A stretch of 64,000 bases of DNA from DASQFQ01 sp963730115 (GTDB lineage Bacteria; Actinomycetota; Thermoleophilia; Solirubrobacterales; Solirubrobacteraceae): positions 682,001-746,000 of the forward strand of contig CAVSQM010000004.1 of the NCBI GenBank assembly GCA_963730115.1. Reading direction: 5' to 3'. A program made the translations under genes and the position numbers. This document shows, piece by piece, positions 27,344-37,017 of the stretch. The notes under the pieces were generated by a model, which was not told the origin of the DNA, made no database searches, and worked only from the letters and a program-made list of their open reading frames with translations. The first letter of the stretch is position 1, and the number at the start of each line of letters is the position of its first letter.

Positions 27344-29481
27344 CGGGCGCCGAGCTGCTTCGCCACCGAGTCGGCCGTCGCGGCCGTGTCCGCCACGGCC
27401 ATCGCGACCTTCAGCTTGCACGTGTCGAACGTCTTGTTGTTCGTCACCGGCAGCAGCAGCAGCGTGAGGCCGGGGGCGGGCGCCGAGGACTGCTTGCCCG
27501 GCTTCACGACCGCGGTCTTGGCGCCCTTGGTGAAGCTGAGCGGCACCACGACGTAGCCCGTCTCGTTCCCGGCGCTGCGCAGCCAGAAGTACGCGACCTT
27601 GCTGAGCGCGACGGCGCTGCCGCCCTGCTTCATCGCGATGCGGCTGCCCGAGGTGGTGACGGCGGTGATCTTCGCGCCGCTGCCGTAGGACGGGAAGCGG
27701 ACCTCGACGTCGAGCTCCTGGTCGTTGTCCCCGCGGCTGACCTGCCAGGTGCCGAGGATGTGGTCGGGCTTGAAGTAGTTGGTCGAGCGCACGGTGACGC
27801 CGCCGCCCTTGCGCACGCCGGTCACCTCGAGCTCGCTGAACCCGCCGGCGTAGGGCGTCGACGGGTACTTGGAGCCGTTGGTGATCTTGCCGCGCGGGCC
27901 CTTCGTCATCGTCAGCGGCGGCGGCCCGTTCTTCTTGCGCGCCACCGAGCTGGAGACGACGACGTCATTGCCGTGCTTGACCACCACCCCGAAGTTCGCC
28001 GCGCCGTTGCCGCCGATGCTCGCCGCCACGCGCTGGTCGGCGTCCGAGAACCGGCAGAGGTCGAGCCCGCCGTACGGGAACGCCCCGTTGCTCTGCGCGA
28101 CGATCGCGCAGTTGTAGGACGGCGTCGTGACGGCCAGCCGGCCGATCCCCGGGTCGTACGCGTACAGCGCCCCCGGGGCGGCGTTGGGCAGCGTCTCGAT
28201 GTTCCGCCATACCGCGCGCGTCGCCAGGAACACGAAGCGCGCCGCCATGTCCTGCGGATTCGGCGTCAGCGTGCTCTTGACGGGATACGTCGGGGTCTGC
28301 GGCACCGCCTGCCCGGCCAGCGTCGCCCACCGCGTGTAGGTCGCGAGCGCGCGGTCGAACAGCCACTTCGCGTGCTTGGCGTCGTCGGCGTCGCCCTGCT
28401 CGTCGTTGAGCATGACCGCGAACAGCCCGCCCAGCGACCACGCCCAGTAGCGGCCGAGGTGCCAGCGGTCGAGGTAGAGGCCGGTGTCCCAGTTCAGGTA
28501 GCCGGAGTGGGTGAAGTAGGCCGAGATCGCCCGCTTGGACCACGCCTTCAGCACCTTCTTCTCGTGTGAGCTGAGCTTCAGCCCGTACTGCTTCGCCTCC
28601 GGCAGGTAGCTGAGCGAGTCGAGGATGATGCAGGCGTACTCGTTGGACTCGATGTTCTGCGGGTCGTTGACGCTCGACAGCGGGTCGCGATGGAAGCTCC
28701 AGCTCGGGCCCAGGTTGTTGATCATCCACGGGTCCCGCTTCTGCGTCGCGCCGGTGCACCAGCGGGTGAGCTGGTTGCGGAACGGCGACATCCACTTCTG
28801 CGGCGAGTCGGTGGTCACGGCCGCCCACAGGTAGAGCTCCAAGTACCAGTTGACCTGGTTCAGCCGCATGTTCGGGTACTTGAAGAACACGCCCTGGGCG
28901 GTCGACTGGACGCGGCTGGCGATCCGCGATGCGGTCTGCGAGGAGAGCCCGATCGTGTCCCGGACGAGCCACGCCCGCGACAGCGCCTCCGCGACCTTGG
29001 GGTCGATCGAGACGTGCTGGCTCTGCGAGCTGGACGTCGGCGAGCTGGTCCAGCCGGGGGTGTGCGACTGCGAGTTGGAGTGCGGGTTGGTCGAGCCCGT
29101 GCTGCCGCTCGAGGGCGCGTTGCGGAACGGCGGCGCGTTCACGAGCTGCTCGGCCATCCGCTTCGCCCGGGCGTCGTTGCGGGTCGGGCCGCCGGTGTAG
29201 CCCGTCTGGGCCGCGATCGAGTGGGCGGCGAGCATCGCCGCGCTGGTGCGGATGTCGGTGCCGTAGAAGCCGGTCGACTCGTTCCACAGGTCGTCGGCGA
29301 CGGTCAGCGCCCAGTCGGCGAACGCCCAGTAGTCGTCGTTGGTCCAGCCGCTCGTGGTGGGGAGGTCGGGCGCCGGGACGGCCTGCGCTGACGCCACGCT
29401 GATCGGCGCGAGGAGCGACCCCGCGAGCGAGACCCGGCCGGCGTCCGCGAGGAGCTCTCGCCGCGTGCGGTCGGGGCTCAT
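27340..29481 (-). CDS. Large exported protein of unknown function, probable Tat substrate
   Basis: 713 residues. The N-terminus has a TRRELLADAGRVSLAGSLL leader with a twin arginine and an AxA cleavage site near ASAQA. Residues ~120-160 are a Ser/Thr/Asn-rich stretch (SSGSTGSTNP...). The middle (~160-440) is rich in Trp/Tyr helices such as NQVNWYLELYLWAAV and LDRWHLGRYWAWSLGG, suggestive of an alpha/alpha-toroid like polysaccharide lyases. The C-terminal third is beta-rich. I cannot name the family, so a carbohydrate-active role is only a guess. Confidence 0.7.
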   Translation of the reverse strand: MSPDRTRRELLADAGRVSLAGSLLAPISVASAQAVPAPDLPTTSGWTNDDYWAFADWALTVADDLWNESTGFYGTDIRTSAAMLAAHSIAAQTGYTGGPTRNDARAKRMAEQLVNAPPFRNAPSSGSTGSTNPHSNSQSHTPGWTSSPTSSSQSQHVSIDPKVAEALSRAWLVRDTIGLSSQTASRIASRVQSTAQGVFFKYPNMRLNQVNWYLELYLWAAVTTDSPQKWMSPFRNQLTRWCTGATQKRDPWMINNLGPSWSFHRDPLSSVNDPQNIESNEYACIILDSLSYLPEAKQYGLKLSSHEKKVLKAWSKRAISAYFTHSGYLNWDTGLYLDRWHLGRYWAWSLGGLFAVMLNDEQGDADDAKHAKWLFDRALATYTRWATLAGQAVPQTPTYPVKSTLTPNPQDMAARFVFLATRAVWRNIETLPNAAPGALYAYDPGIGRLAVTTPSYNCAIVAQSNGAFPYGGLDLCRFSDADQRVAASIGGNGAANFGVVVKHGNDVVVSSSVARKKNGPPPLTMTKGPRGKITNGSKYPSTPYAGGFSELEVTGVRKGGGVTVRSTNYFKPDHILGTWQVSRGDNDQELDVEVRFPSYGSGAKITAVTTSGSRIAMKQGGSAVALSKVAYFWLRSAGNETGYVVVPLSFTKGAKTAVVKPGKQSSAPAPGLTLLLLPVTNNKTFDTCKLKVAMAVADTAATADSVAKQLGAR

Positions 29482-29619
29482 CGGGGGAACCTACGGAGGC
29501 GATCTTCGCGCTGTCAACGTGCAGAAAGCGGTGCAACGCACTGGCGGTCGAGGTGTGGCTACCCCCCGAATCTCGCCGCCCCGGGATGAGGCGGGAGGGC
29601 CGTGACGTCTACCAAGTGA

Positions 29620-30561
29620 ATGACCGACCGGCCCTCATATCTCGATACCTGGCGCAGCGCGCCGTATCACGCCGTGATCGTCGGCGGCGGGCCCGCGGGC
29701 CTGAGCGCGGCGCTCGTGCTGGGCCGGGCGAACAAGCGCGTGCTCGTGGTCGACAACGACCGGCCGGCGAACGCCGTGTCGCAGGGCGTCGGCGGGCTGC
29801 TCGGCCATGACCGGGTGAAGCCCGCGGACCTGCGCGGCAGCGGGCGGCGGCAGCTCGAGGAGCATGCAAACGTCGACGTCCGTCACGGCACCGTCGAGGA
29901 CGTCGAGCCGACGGCGGACGGGTTCGTGGTGACCCCGACGGACGCGGCGCCGGTGCGCGCCCAGGCGATCGTGCTGGCGCACGGGCTGCGCTATGACCCG
30001 CCGCCGCTGCCCGGGATCGAGGCGCTGTGGGCGCGTTCGGTGTTCCACTGCGCGTTCTGCGACGGCTGGGAGGTGCGCGACCGCCCGCTCGCCTTCCACG
30101 GCAGCGGCCCGGGCGCCGTGCGCTCGGCGCTCGTGCTCGCCGGCTGGAGCGACGACGTCGTGCTGTGCACGGACGGCGCGCCAGACCCCGGCGGCGCGCT
30201 GCTGGCAGCCGCCGGCGTGCGGGTCCGGACGGAGCCCATCGCCCGGCTCGCCGGCAGCGATGGCCGCCTCGCGCAGATCGAGTTCTCGCACGGCCCGGCC
30301 GAGCCCCGCGATGCGCTGTTCGTGAACACGCGGCGCGACCAGCCGAACGGGCTCGCCGCCGCCCTCGGGTGCGACCTGACCGAGACCGGGACGATCGTCA
30401 CCGACGCCGACGGGCGGACGAACGTCGCCGGCGTCTACGCCGCCGGGGATGCCACGACCCCGCACTCGCGGTCGGTGGCCAACGCGATCGGCACGGGGTC
30501 GCGCGTCGCGTACGCGGTCGCGATCGACCACGTCGCGCCGGCCCTCGCGGCAGCCGCGTAG
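29620..30561 (+). CDS. NAD(P)/FAD-dependent oxidoreductase, thioredoxin-reductase-like
   Basis: 313 residues. FAD-binding VIVGGGPAGLSAALVLGRA (18-36), a redox CxxC as CAFCDG (~145), and the second FAD motif NVAGVYAAGDAT near the C-terminus. The NAD(P)-binding loop (HGSGPGAVRSALVLAG) is poorly conserved compared with true thioredoxin reductases (GxGxxA/G), so the electron donor is uncertain. No thioredoxin gene is adjacent. Confidence 0.85.
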   Translation: MTDRPSYLDTWRSAPYHAVIVGGGPAGLSAALVLGRANKRVLVVDNDRPANAVSQGVGGLLGHDRVKPADLRGSGRRQLEEHANVDVRHGTVEDVEPTADGFVVTPTDAAPVRAQAIVLAHGLRYDPPPLPGIEALWARSVFHCAFCDGWEVRDRPLAFHGSGPGAVRSALVLAGWSDDVVLCTDGAPDPGGALLAAAGVRVRTEPIARLAGSDGRLAQIEFSHGPAEPRDALFVNTRRDQPNGLAAALGCDLTETGTIVTDADGRTNVAGVYAAGDATTPHSRSVANAIGTGSRVAYAVAIDHVAPALAAAA

Positions 30562-30588
30562 CTGCTGGTTGCGCCATGCTTCGCGCCC

Positions 30589-31290
30589 ATGGGTGCCTAC
30601 GCCGCACGTGGCAACAGCAGCCGCGCGTATCTCCACCGCTTCCTCGTCCGCGCCGGGCAGGCGGTTGAGCCGGGTCAGCTCGTCCTGGATGCGGGAGCGG
30701 GACGCGCTCCCTACCGCGACCTGTTCGCTCATGCGCGCTACGAGACCGCGGATTTCCTCGCCGTCAAGGGCAAGAAGTACGTGCAGCCGGATTACGTGTG
30801 CGACCTGACCGAGATCCCGGTGGACGAGGGCCGGTTCGATCATGTCGTCCTCACCCAGGTTCTCGAGCACGTCCCAGAACCGGAGCGGGTCCTGGCCGAG
30901 CTCCATCGTGTCCTCAAGCCGGGGGGGACCCTGTGGCTGACGGCGCCGTTCTTCTACGCGGAGCACGAGCGGCCCTATGACTTCTTTCGGTACACCCAGT
31001 TCGGCTTGCGGCGTCTGTTGGAAAGCGTGGGCTTCGAGGTCCTGGAGGTGGAATGGATGGAGGGCTACCTCGGCACGCTGAGCTATCAGGCGCGGCTGAT
31101 GAGCCGGGCGCTTCCCTCGTCGCGCGCGGACTACGGTGGCGGCCTCAGCGGCCTGGCGCTGGCGGCGGCGGCGAAGGTCTCCAAGCGCATCGGGCGTCGC
31201 GCCGCCGACGCGCTCGCGACGCTCGACCTGAAGCACAAGTTCGTCGGCAAGGGCCTGCCGAAGAACTATCAGGTCGTCGCCAAGAAGTAG
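30589..31290 (+). CDS. Class I SAM-dependent methyltransferase (Methyltransf_11 type)
   Basis: 233 residues. Motif I is LVLDAGAGRAPYRDL, motif II DHVVLTQVLEHV, motif III LKPGGTLWLTAPFF, followed by YDFFRYTQFGLRRLLE, a pattern seen in methyltransferases of surface-polysaccharide clusters. It stands 28 bp after the oxidoreductase gene and 30 bp before the TylF-like gene, and starts the glycan cluster running to 35.9 kb. Confidence 0.82.
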   Translation: MGAYAARGNSSRAYLHRFLVRAGQAVEPGQLVLDAGAGRAPYRDLFAHARYETADFLAVKGKKYVQPDYVCDLTEIPVDEGRFDHVVLTQVLEHVPEPERVLAELHRVLKPGGTLWLTAPFFYAEHERPYDFFRYTQFGLRRLLESVGFEVLEVEWMEGYLGTLSYQARLMSRALPSSRADYGGGLSGLALAAAAKVSKRIGRRAADALATLDLKHKFVGKGLPKNYQVVAKK

Positions 31291-31320
31291 CGACGGCCCA
31301 GGTCCATACACTGCTGCGCG

Positions 31321-32178
31321 ATGTCGAGGCATCGTCCCGAACTGGCCGCGCTCGTGCGCCGGGCCCGCCGACGGGCTGCCCGCTGGTTGGCGCCCGAGTA
31401 CGAGCAGGAGCTCCGGGAGACGCGGCGGCAGCTCAAGACGGCCCGCAAGCGGCTGCGAAAAGCGCGTGCAGAGCTGAGCGCCGGCCGCGACCACTCGCCG
31501 CTCTTCGACGGCGAGATTCCCGAGCCGGTGGTGCGGACCGTCGCCGCGGTCCGTGACGAGCGCCTGACCTACCTGAAGGCCGGGATGCTCGAGGACCTGG
31601 CCGGGTGCGTGCTGCAGATCGAGCGCGACGGGGTGGAGGGCGCCGTCATCGAAGCGGGGACCGCCCTCGGCGGGTCGGCGATCGTGCTCGCCGCCGCGAA
31701 GTCGCCTGAGCGGCCGATGAAGGTCTACGACGTCTTCGGCACGATCCCGCCGCCGTCGGAGCGGGACGGCGCGGACGTGCATCGCCGCTACGCGACGATC
31801 GCCGCCGGAGAGGCCAAGGGTCCGGGGGGCGAGACCTACTACGGGTACCGCGACGATCTCTACCACGAGGTGGCGGACTCGTTCGCTCGCCACGGCGTCG
31901 CCGTCGGGGAGCACAACGTCGAGCTCGTGCGCGGGCTGTTCGAGGACACGATCCGGCTCGACGAGCCGGTCGCCTTCGCCCACCTCGACGGGGACTGGTA
32001 CGAGTCGACGATGACCTGCCTGACCCGCATCGCGCCGCTGCTCGTGAGCGGCGGGCGGATCGTGCTCGACGACTACTTCAAATGGTCCGGTTGCCGGCGG
32101 GCGGTCGACGAGTACTTCGCGGGCCGCGAGGGCTACCGGCTCGAGCACCGTACGAAGCTCCACGTCGTCCGTGTCTGA
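31321..32178 (+). CDS. TylF/MycF-family O-methyltransferase (sugar methyltransferase)
   Basis: 285 residues. A basic coiled coil (residues 20-60) precedes the TylF domain: GAVIEAGTALGGSAIVLAAA (motif I), KVYDVFGTIPPPSERDG, FAHLDGDWYESTMTCLTRI with the metal-binding Asp, and IVLDDYFKWSGCRRAVDEYF. Macrocin O-methyltransferase (TylF) methylates sugar hydroxyls of macrolides with Mg2+; homologues in glycan clusters act on cell-surface sugars. It overlaps the next gene by 8 bp. Confidence 0.85.
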   Translation: MSRHRPELAALVRRARRRAARWLAPEYEQELRETRRQLKTARKRLRKARAELSAGRDHSPLFDGEIPEPVVRTVAAVRDERLTYLKAGMLEDLAGCVLQIERDGVEGAVIEAGTALGGSAIVLAAAKSPERPMKVYDVFGTIPPPSERDGADVHRRYATIAAGEAKGPGGETYYGYRDDLYHEVADSFARHGVAVGEHNVELVRGLFEDTIRLDEPVAFAHLDGDWYESTMTCLTRIAPLLVSGGRIVLDDYFKWSGCRRAVDEYFAGREGYRLEHRTKLHVVRV

Positions 32179-34714
32179 CGGCGCCCTCACGCGGGTGCGG
32201 GCGCGCGGCGCCAGGGTGGCGAGGCGCATCCTGCCCCGCCGCCGCCGAGCGCACGCCACGAGATCGACCCCGAGCCCGCGGCCCGCCGCCCCCGCGCCGG
32301 CGCTCCCGACCGAGCCGCGCGGACCGCTGGTCGAGCGGCTCGAACGCGGCCGTGCGCTGGACGTCGCCGTGATCGACGAGGTGCGCGCTCTGGTCGCCGA
32401 CGGCACGCCGGGCCGCGCGGTGGCGCTTGCCGAATCGCTACTCCGCCACCCCGAGACGACCACGCTCGGGCGTGTGGCGGCGGGCATCGTCGCCCACGAA
32501 CGCGGCTACGTCGCGCTCGCGCGGGCGAATCTGCGCGACGTGCCGTCGGTCACGTGGGCGCGGCTCGCGCCGGCGGAGTACGTCAGGTCCGGCCTCGCCG
32601 TCGATCCCGACGAGACCCTCCAGGCGGTGCGGGCACTGGTCGACGACGACCCGCAGGACGTGGGGTCCGAGAGCTGGTACGAGGTCCTCGCGGCCGTCTT
32701 CGGCTACGGAGCCCAGGATCTTGCCCGCCAGGTCTTCGGCGTCTTCGACCGGCACGTCGGCCGGGAGGTGCCGGGCTGGTCGGAGGGACCGCTGCACCGC
32801 GACTGGATGCGGTCATGGGTCGACGCCGACGCGGACTCGCCGACCGCTCCCGCCCCCGCGGACCAGCGCCCGGTGCTCGCGATCATGGACTACGGGCATC
32901 CGGGTGCAACCCGCGCCTCGGCCAACATCGGCGATCACATCCAGAGCATCGCCGCGCTCGCGCACGTCGTACGCCATGACGGCGTACGCCTCCACGGCGA
33001 GCGCAAGCTGGTCGATCTGCTCACGACGCTCCGAGACCGGACCCGGCCGGAGTTCCGCCGCGACGATCTCGACGCGGACCTCGAGGTGATGGCGGTCCAC
33101 CGCGACGCGTCGATGTACCAGCCGATCCCCGAGGGGACATGGGTGCTGTGCCTGGGCTGGTACATGCACGCGCTGTTCACGATGCGCCATGGCTTCCCGC
33201 TGCACCGCAACCTGCGGCCCATCTTCGTCTCGTTCCACTGCAACAAGCGGAGCCTGCTCACCCCCGAGGCGGTCGAGTACCTCCGGCGCTACGGCCCTGT
33301 CGGCTGCCGTGACTGGACCACCGCGCACCTGCTGAATTCGATGGACGTCCCGGCCTTCTTCTCCGGGTGCCTGACGACCACGATCGGCGCGCTCTTCCCC
33401 GACGCTCCGGCTCCGGCAGGCGACGCGCCGGTCGCCTACGTGGACGTGCCGAAGGAGGCGGTGCCGGCGGACGCCGTCACCTACGGTCACAGCTCGCTGG
33501 CGGTGCGCCGGCGGTCGTTCGTCGCCAACGCCACGATCGCGCTCGAGCGCCTCGACACCTACCGGCGCGAGCACTCCCGCGTCGTCACGTCGCGGCTGCA
33601 CTGCCACCTGCCACTGCGCTCGATCGGCGTGGAGACGGAGTTCGTGCCCGTCAACCGCGCCGACGTGCGGTTCGCCGGCCTCGCCGACATCAGCGACCAG
33701 GAGTTCGAGGCCATCCGATCGGGCCTGACGGAGAAGCTCGAGCGCGTCCTGCGGTCCATGATCGCGGGCGAGCCGGAAGCCGACGTCTACGCCGCATGGC
33801 GCGCCGCGACTGCGGACGACGTCGCCGCCGCCCAGCGCGAGCTGGGTCGTCCCGCTGCTCTGGACGCGCCGGCGGACAAGTGGGCCACGCGCGTTCCCCG
33901 CGTGGTCGGCACGACGCAGACCCATCGCGCGCGGGGTGCCAACCCCGAACCGCCGGTGGACTGCGCGATGTTCCTGCGCAGCGGCCAGATCCGTGGCGCC
34001 GCGGCGCTGCTCGACTCGCTGGCCGAGCACACGTCGAGGCCGGTCCGGCTGTGGGCGCTCACGCCGCCGGACACCCCCGTCGAGCGGCTCACGGCCGCCT
34101 TCCCGGAGGTGACCGTCAACTCGATCCCGCTCAAGAGCCTCGGCAAGCGCGGTCGCCAGCTCGTCCTGACGATGCTGCCCAGCCTGATCCCGGACGTCGA
34201 GCGGCTCGTGGTCCTGCCGACGCCGTCGGTCGTCACCGCCGACCTCAGCGAGCTCGCCGACCTCGAGCTCGGCCCACATGCGCTCGCCGCCGCCACCCGC
34301 CTCGGGACCACGAACCTCAGCGGCTTCGGCGTGATCAACACGGCCGCGAACCGGCTGCGGGATCGCCCGGCCGCAGCAGCCGAGCTACGCCGCGCGGCGC
34401 TGGCGCGACACGGGTTCGACTTCGACGCCTTCAGCCTGGCGCCGCTGGTGCTCGATCTCGGCCGGCTCCGGCGAGACGGATTCATGGACGAAGGGCTGGC
34501 GCTGGCAGCCACGTTCCGGCTCAACGATGTCGAGATCCTGCACTTCCTGGTGGGCCCGGACCGGGCGCAGGTTCCGGAGCGGTGGGCGGTCGTGCCGAGC
34601 CGTTCGCCGGAGCGCGGCCCGGGCCTGCGGCACTGGGCCGATACCCCGAAGCCGTGGAGCGACGTGCTCACACCCGAGCGCGAGCTCTGGCATCGCCATG
34701 CCGTGATCCCCTAG
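32171..34714 (+). CDS. Polysaccharide pyruvyltransferase-like domain fused to GT8-like glycosyltransferase domain
   Basis: 847 residues from GTG 32171. After a basic N-terminal helix and an all-alpha TPR-like region (~60-225), residues ~230-570 match the pyruvyltransferase fold: ANIGDHIQSIAALAHVVR, PIFVSFHCNKRSLLTPEAVEYL, GPVGCRDWTTAHLL, FFSGCLTTTIG and a late TSRLHCHLP. Residues ~600-847 read as a GT8 domain: a strand-helix start (VDCAMFLRSGQIRGAAAL), LDLGRLRRDGFMD and the family tail RHWADTPKPWSD. The DxD metal motif is not obvious. The product is likely a surface glycan carrying ketal pyruvate or a related acyl group (inference). Confidence 0.75.
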   Translation: MSDGALTRVRARGARVARRILPRRRRAHATRSTPSPRPAAPAPALPTEPRGPLVERLERGRALDVAVIDEVRALVADGTPGRAVALAESLLRHPETTTLGRVAAGIVAHERGYVALARANLRDVPSVTWARLAPAEYVRSGLAVDPDETLQAVRALVDDDPQDVGSESWYEVLAAVFGYGAQDLARQVFGVFDRHVGREVPGWSEGPLHRDWMRSWVDADADSPTAPAPADQRPVLAIMDYGHPGATRASANIGDHIQSIAALAHVVRHDGVRLHGERKLVDLLTTLRDRTRPEFRRDDLDADLEVMAVHRDASMYQPIPEGTWVLCLGWYMHALFTMRHGFPLHRNLRPIFVSFHCNKRSLLTPEAVEYLRRYGPVGCRDWTTAHLLNSMDVPAFFSGCLTTTIGALFPDAPAPAGDAPVAYVDVPKEAVPADAVTYGHSSLAVRRRSFVANATIALERLDTYRREHSRVVTSRLHCHLPLRSIGVETEFVPVNRADVRFAGLADISDQEFEAIRSGLTEKLERVLRSMIAGEPEADVYAAWRAATADDVAAAQRELGRPAALDAPADKWATRVPRVVGTTQTHRARGANPEPPVDCAMFLRSGQIRGAAALLDSLAEHTSRPVRLWALTPPDTPVERLTAAFPEVTVNSIPLKSLGKRGRQLVLTMLPSLIPDVERLVVLPTPSVVTADLSELADLELGPHALAAATRLGTTNLSGFGVINTAANRLRDRPAAAAELRRAALARHGFDFDAFSLAPLVLDLGRLRRDGFMDEGLALAATFRLNDVEILHFLVGPDRAQVPERWAVVPSRSPERGPGLRHWADTPKPWSDVLTPERELWHRHAVIP

Positions 34715-35861
34715 GGCTGCCGCGTTCGGCCGCCAGCTCGCCGAACAGCTCCTCCCAGCGCGCACCGATGGCGTCGATCCGGTACCGCGTCACGTTCTCG
34801 AGCGCGGCGGCGCCGAACCGGCGGCGCCGGCCCGCGTCCTCCATCAGCCCGCCGAGCGCCTCGACCAAGAGGCGGGTGCGGCCGTTCGGGACCACATGCC
34901 CGTCGACGCCGTCGGTGATGATGTCGCGCGGCCCAGTCGGGCAGTCGTAGGCCACGACGGGCAACCCGACGGCCATCGCCTCGAGGAGGACCATCGGGAA
35001 GCCCTCCATGCGGGACGTCATCGCGAACACCGAGCCTTTCGCGAGCTCGTCGTGCATCCGCGGGGTGTGACCGCACAACCTGGCGGAGCCGCGGACACCC
35101 AGCTTGTCGATCAGCTCCTCCAGCTCCGGACGCCTGTGCCCGGTGCCGAAGATCCTCAGGCGCCACTCCGGAAACCGCGGGGCGAGCCGCGCCCAGGCTT
35201 CCAGCAGCCGGTCGAAGCCCTTGCGTCGCGTCAACGATCCGGCCGCCACCACGACCGGCGCGTCGAGCGCCGTCCGCTGCCCCTGGTCCGGTGGAGCCGG
35301 ATTCGGGATGCACACGACCCGGCCCTGCTGAGCCATCAGCTCCCGGTACTCGGCGGCGGTGCCCTCGGTGAGCGCCGACACGGCGTCGAGCCGCGGGTAG
35401 CGGTCCGCGATGGCGCTCACGAGACCGGGCCGGTAGCTCTCCACGTTCATGTGGTCCTGACCGACGCGGACCAGCCGCGCAGGGGCATGGCGCGCGATGG
35501 CGAGGTTCAGGCCGGGGCGCGTCCCGACGAGCACGCCGTTGCGCAGCGTCCGGAGGAACCGCAGCAGCGCGGCATCGGTGAGGAGGCTGAACCTCGGGTA
35601 GCGGACGTCCTCCTCGTGGATCAGCCGACTCGGGGCAGCGGCGGCGGCCCCCCTGGCGCGCCCGAGCGACGCGGGCCGCAGGTCGGTCAGGCTCCGGAGG
35701 CGCACGCGCGGGTCGAGCTCGAGGCGCGGCCGCTCCGAGTGGCGGTAGACGCTCACGACCTCGACCTCGTGGTCGTTGGCGAGCTGACCGGCCGTCACGA
35801 ACGTCGTGCGGATCGTGCCGCCGACGGAATAGGCGTCCGCTATGAGGAATCGGATGATCAC
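34668..35861 (-). CDS. GT4-family glycosyltransferase
   Basis: 397 residues from GTG 35861 (GTG 35867 possible). It begins IIRFLIADAYSVGGTIRTTF, the GT-B N-terminal domain with an acceptor loop. The C-terminal donor domain has AAGSLTRRKGFDRLLEAW, RLRIFGTGHRRPELE, LCGHTPRMHDELAKGSVF and SRMEGFPMVLLEAMAVGLP, with the EX7E motif of retaining GT4 enzymes. It overlaps the pyruvyltransferase fusion tail to tail by 47 bp. Likely adds a hexose to the same surface polymer. Confidence 0.87.
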   Translation of the reverse strand: MIIRFLIADAYSVGGTIRTTFVTAGQLANDHEVEVVSVYRHSERPRLELDPRVRLRSLTDLRPASLGRARGAAAAAPSRLIHEEDVRYPRFSLLTDAALLRFLRTLRNGVLVGTRPGLNLAIARHAPARLVRVGQDHMNVESYRPGLVSAIADRYPRLDAVSALTEGTAAEYRELMAQQGRVVCIPNPAPPDQGQRTALDAPVVVAAGSLTRRKGFDRLLEAWARLAPRFPEWRLRIFGTGHRRPELEELIDKLGVRGSARLCGHTPRMHDELAKGSVFAMTSRMEGFPMVLLEAMAVGLPVVAYDCPTGPRDIITDGVDGHVVPNGRTRLLVEALGGLMEDAGRRRRFGAAALENVTRYRIDAIGARWEELFGELAAERGSPRGSRHGDARARARV

Positions 35862-35969
35862 GGGCACAGGTCGTTTGCGATCGCCCGGCCGGGCTGTCGC
35901 CGACCGCAAGGTACCGAAGCCGGCGTCGCGTTCCGCACGCAACCGCGCCGAGGAGGAGACTTCCGGCTC

Positions 35970-36992
35970 ATGGACCTTCGCCCGCTCGGACGCACCGGAG
36001 TCTCGGTCAGCAAGCTCTGCCTCGGCGCGATGATGTTCGGCGGCTGGGGCAACCGCGACCACGACGAGTCGATCCGGATCATCCACACCGCCCTCGACGC
36101 CGGCATCAACTTCATCGACACCGCCGACGTCTACGGCGAGGGCGAGTCCGAGGAGATCGTCGGCAAGGCGCTCGCCGGCGGACGGCGCGATGACGTCGTG
36201 CTGGGCACCAAGTTCTGGAACCCGATGGGCAACGACCCCAACCGCCGCGGCGCCTCGCGGCGCTGGATCGTGCGCGCGGTCGAGGACTCCCTGCGGCGGC
36301 TCGACACGGACTGGATCGACCTCTACCAGGTCCACCGCGCGGATCCCGACACCGACCTCGACGAGACGCTGGGCACGCTCACCGACCTCGTCCAGCAGGG
36401 CAAGATCCGCTACATCGGCCACTCCACCTTCCCCGCCTCGCGCATCGTCGAGGCGCAGTGGGTGTCGCGGGACCGGGGGCTGCAGCGCTTCGTGACCGAG
36501 CAGCCGCCGTACTCGATCCTGGTCCGCGCGATCGAGGCCGACGTCCTCCCCACCTGCGCGCGCTACGGCATGGGCGTGATCACCTACAGCCCCCTCACCG
36601 GCGGCTGGCTCTCGGGTCGCTGGCGCAAGGAGACGGGGCAGCAGAGCTCCTCGCGCGCGGGTCGGCTCCCGGAGCGCTTCAACCTGTCCGAGCCGCTCAA
36701 CCAGCGCAAGCTCGACGCCGTCGAGGAGCTCGCCCAACTCGCCGACCAAGCCGGGATCACGCTGATCGAGCTCGCGATCGGGTTCGTGCTCAACCACGCC
36801 GCCATCACCGCGGCGATCATCGGACCGCGCACGATGGAGCAACTCGAGGGCCAGCTCGCCGGAGCCGACGCTGTCCTTGACGCCGCGCTGCTGGACCGCA
36901 TCGACGAGATCGTCCTGCCCGGCACGACCATCAACCCGGTCGACAACTCGTGGGTCAACCCCGCGCTGGAGCCGGCCGCGCGACGACGCTGA
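35970..36992 (+). CDS. Aldo/keto reductase
   Basis: 340 residues from ATG 35970, with GGAGGAG upstream. The motifs FIDTADVYGEGESEE (Asp and Tyr of the tetrad), VVLGTKFWNP (Lys), DLYQVHR (His) and ITYSPLTGGWLSGRW are all present, so the catalytic tetrad is complete. It is an NADPH-dependent carbonyl reductase; no substrate can be named. A frame extending 1 kb upstream is antisense to the GT4 gene. Confidence 0.92.
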   Translation: MDLRPLGRTGVSVSKLCLGAMMFGGWGNRDHDESIRIIHTALDAGINFIDTADVYGEGESEEIVGKALAGGRRDDVVLGTKFWNPMGNDPNRRGASRRWIVRAVEDSLRRLDTDWIDLYQVHRADPDTDLDETLGTLTDLVQQGKIRYIGHSTFPASRIVEAQWVSRDRGLQRFVTEQPPYSILVRAIEADVLPTCARYGMGVITYSPLTGGWLSGRWRKETGQQSSSRAGRLPERFNLSEPLNQRKLDAVEELAQLADQAGITLIELAIGFVLNHAAITAAIIGPRTMEQLEGQLAGADAVLDAALLDRIDEIVLPGTTINPVDNSWVNPALEPAARRR

Positions 36993-37017
36993 GGGGTTTC
37001 CCCTACAACTGCGCGGC

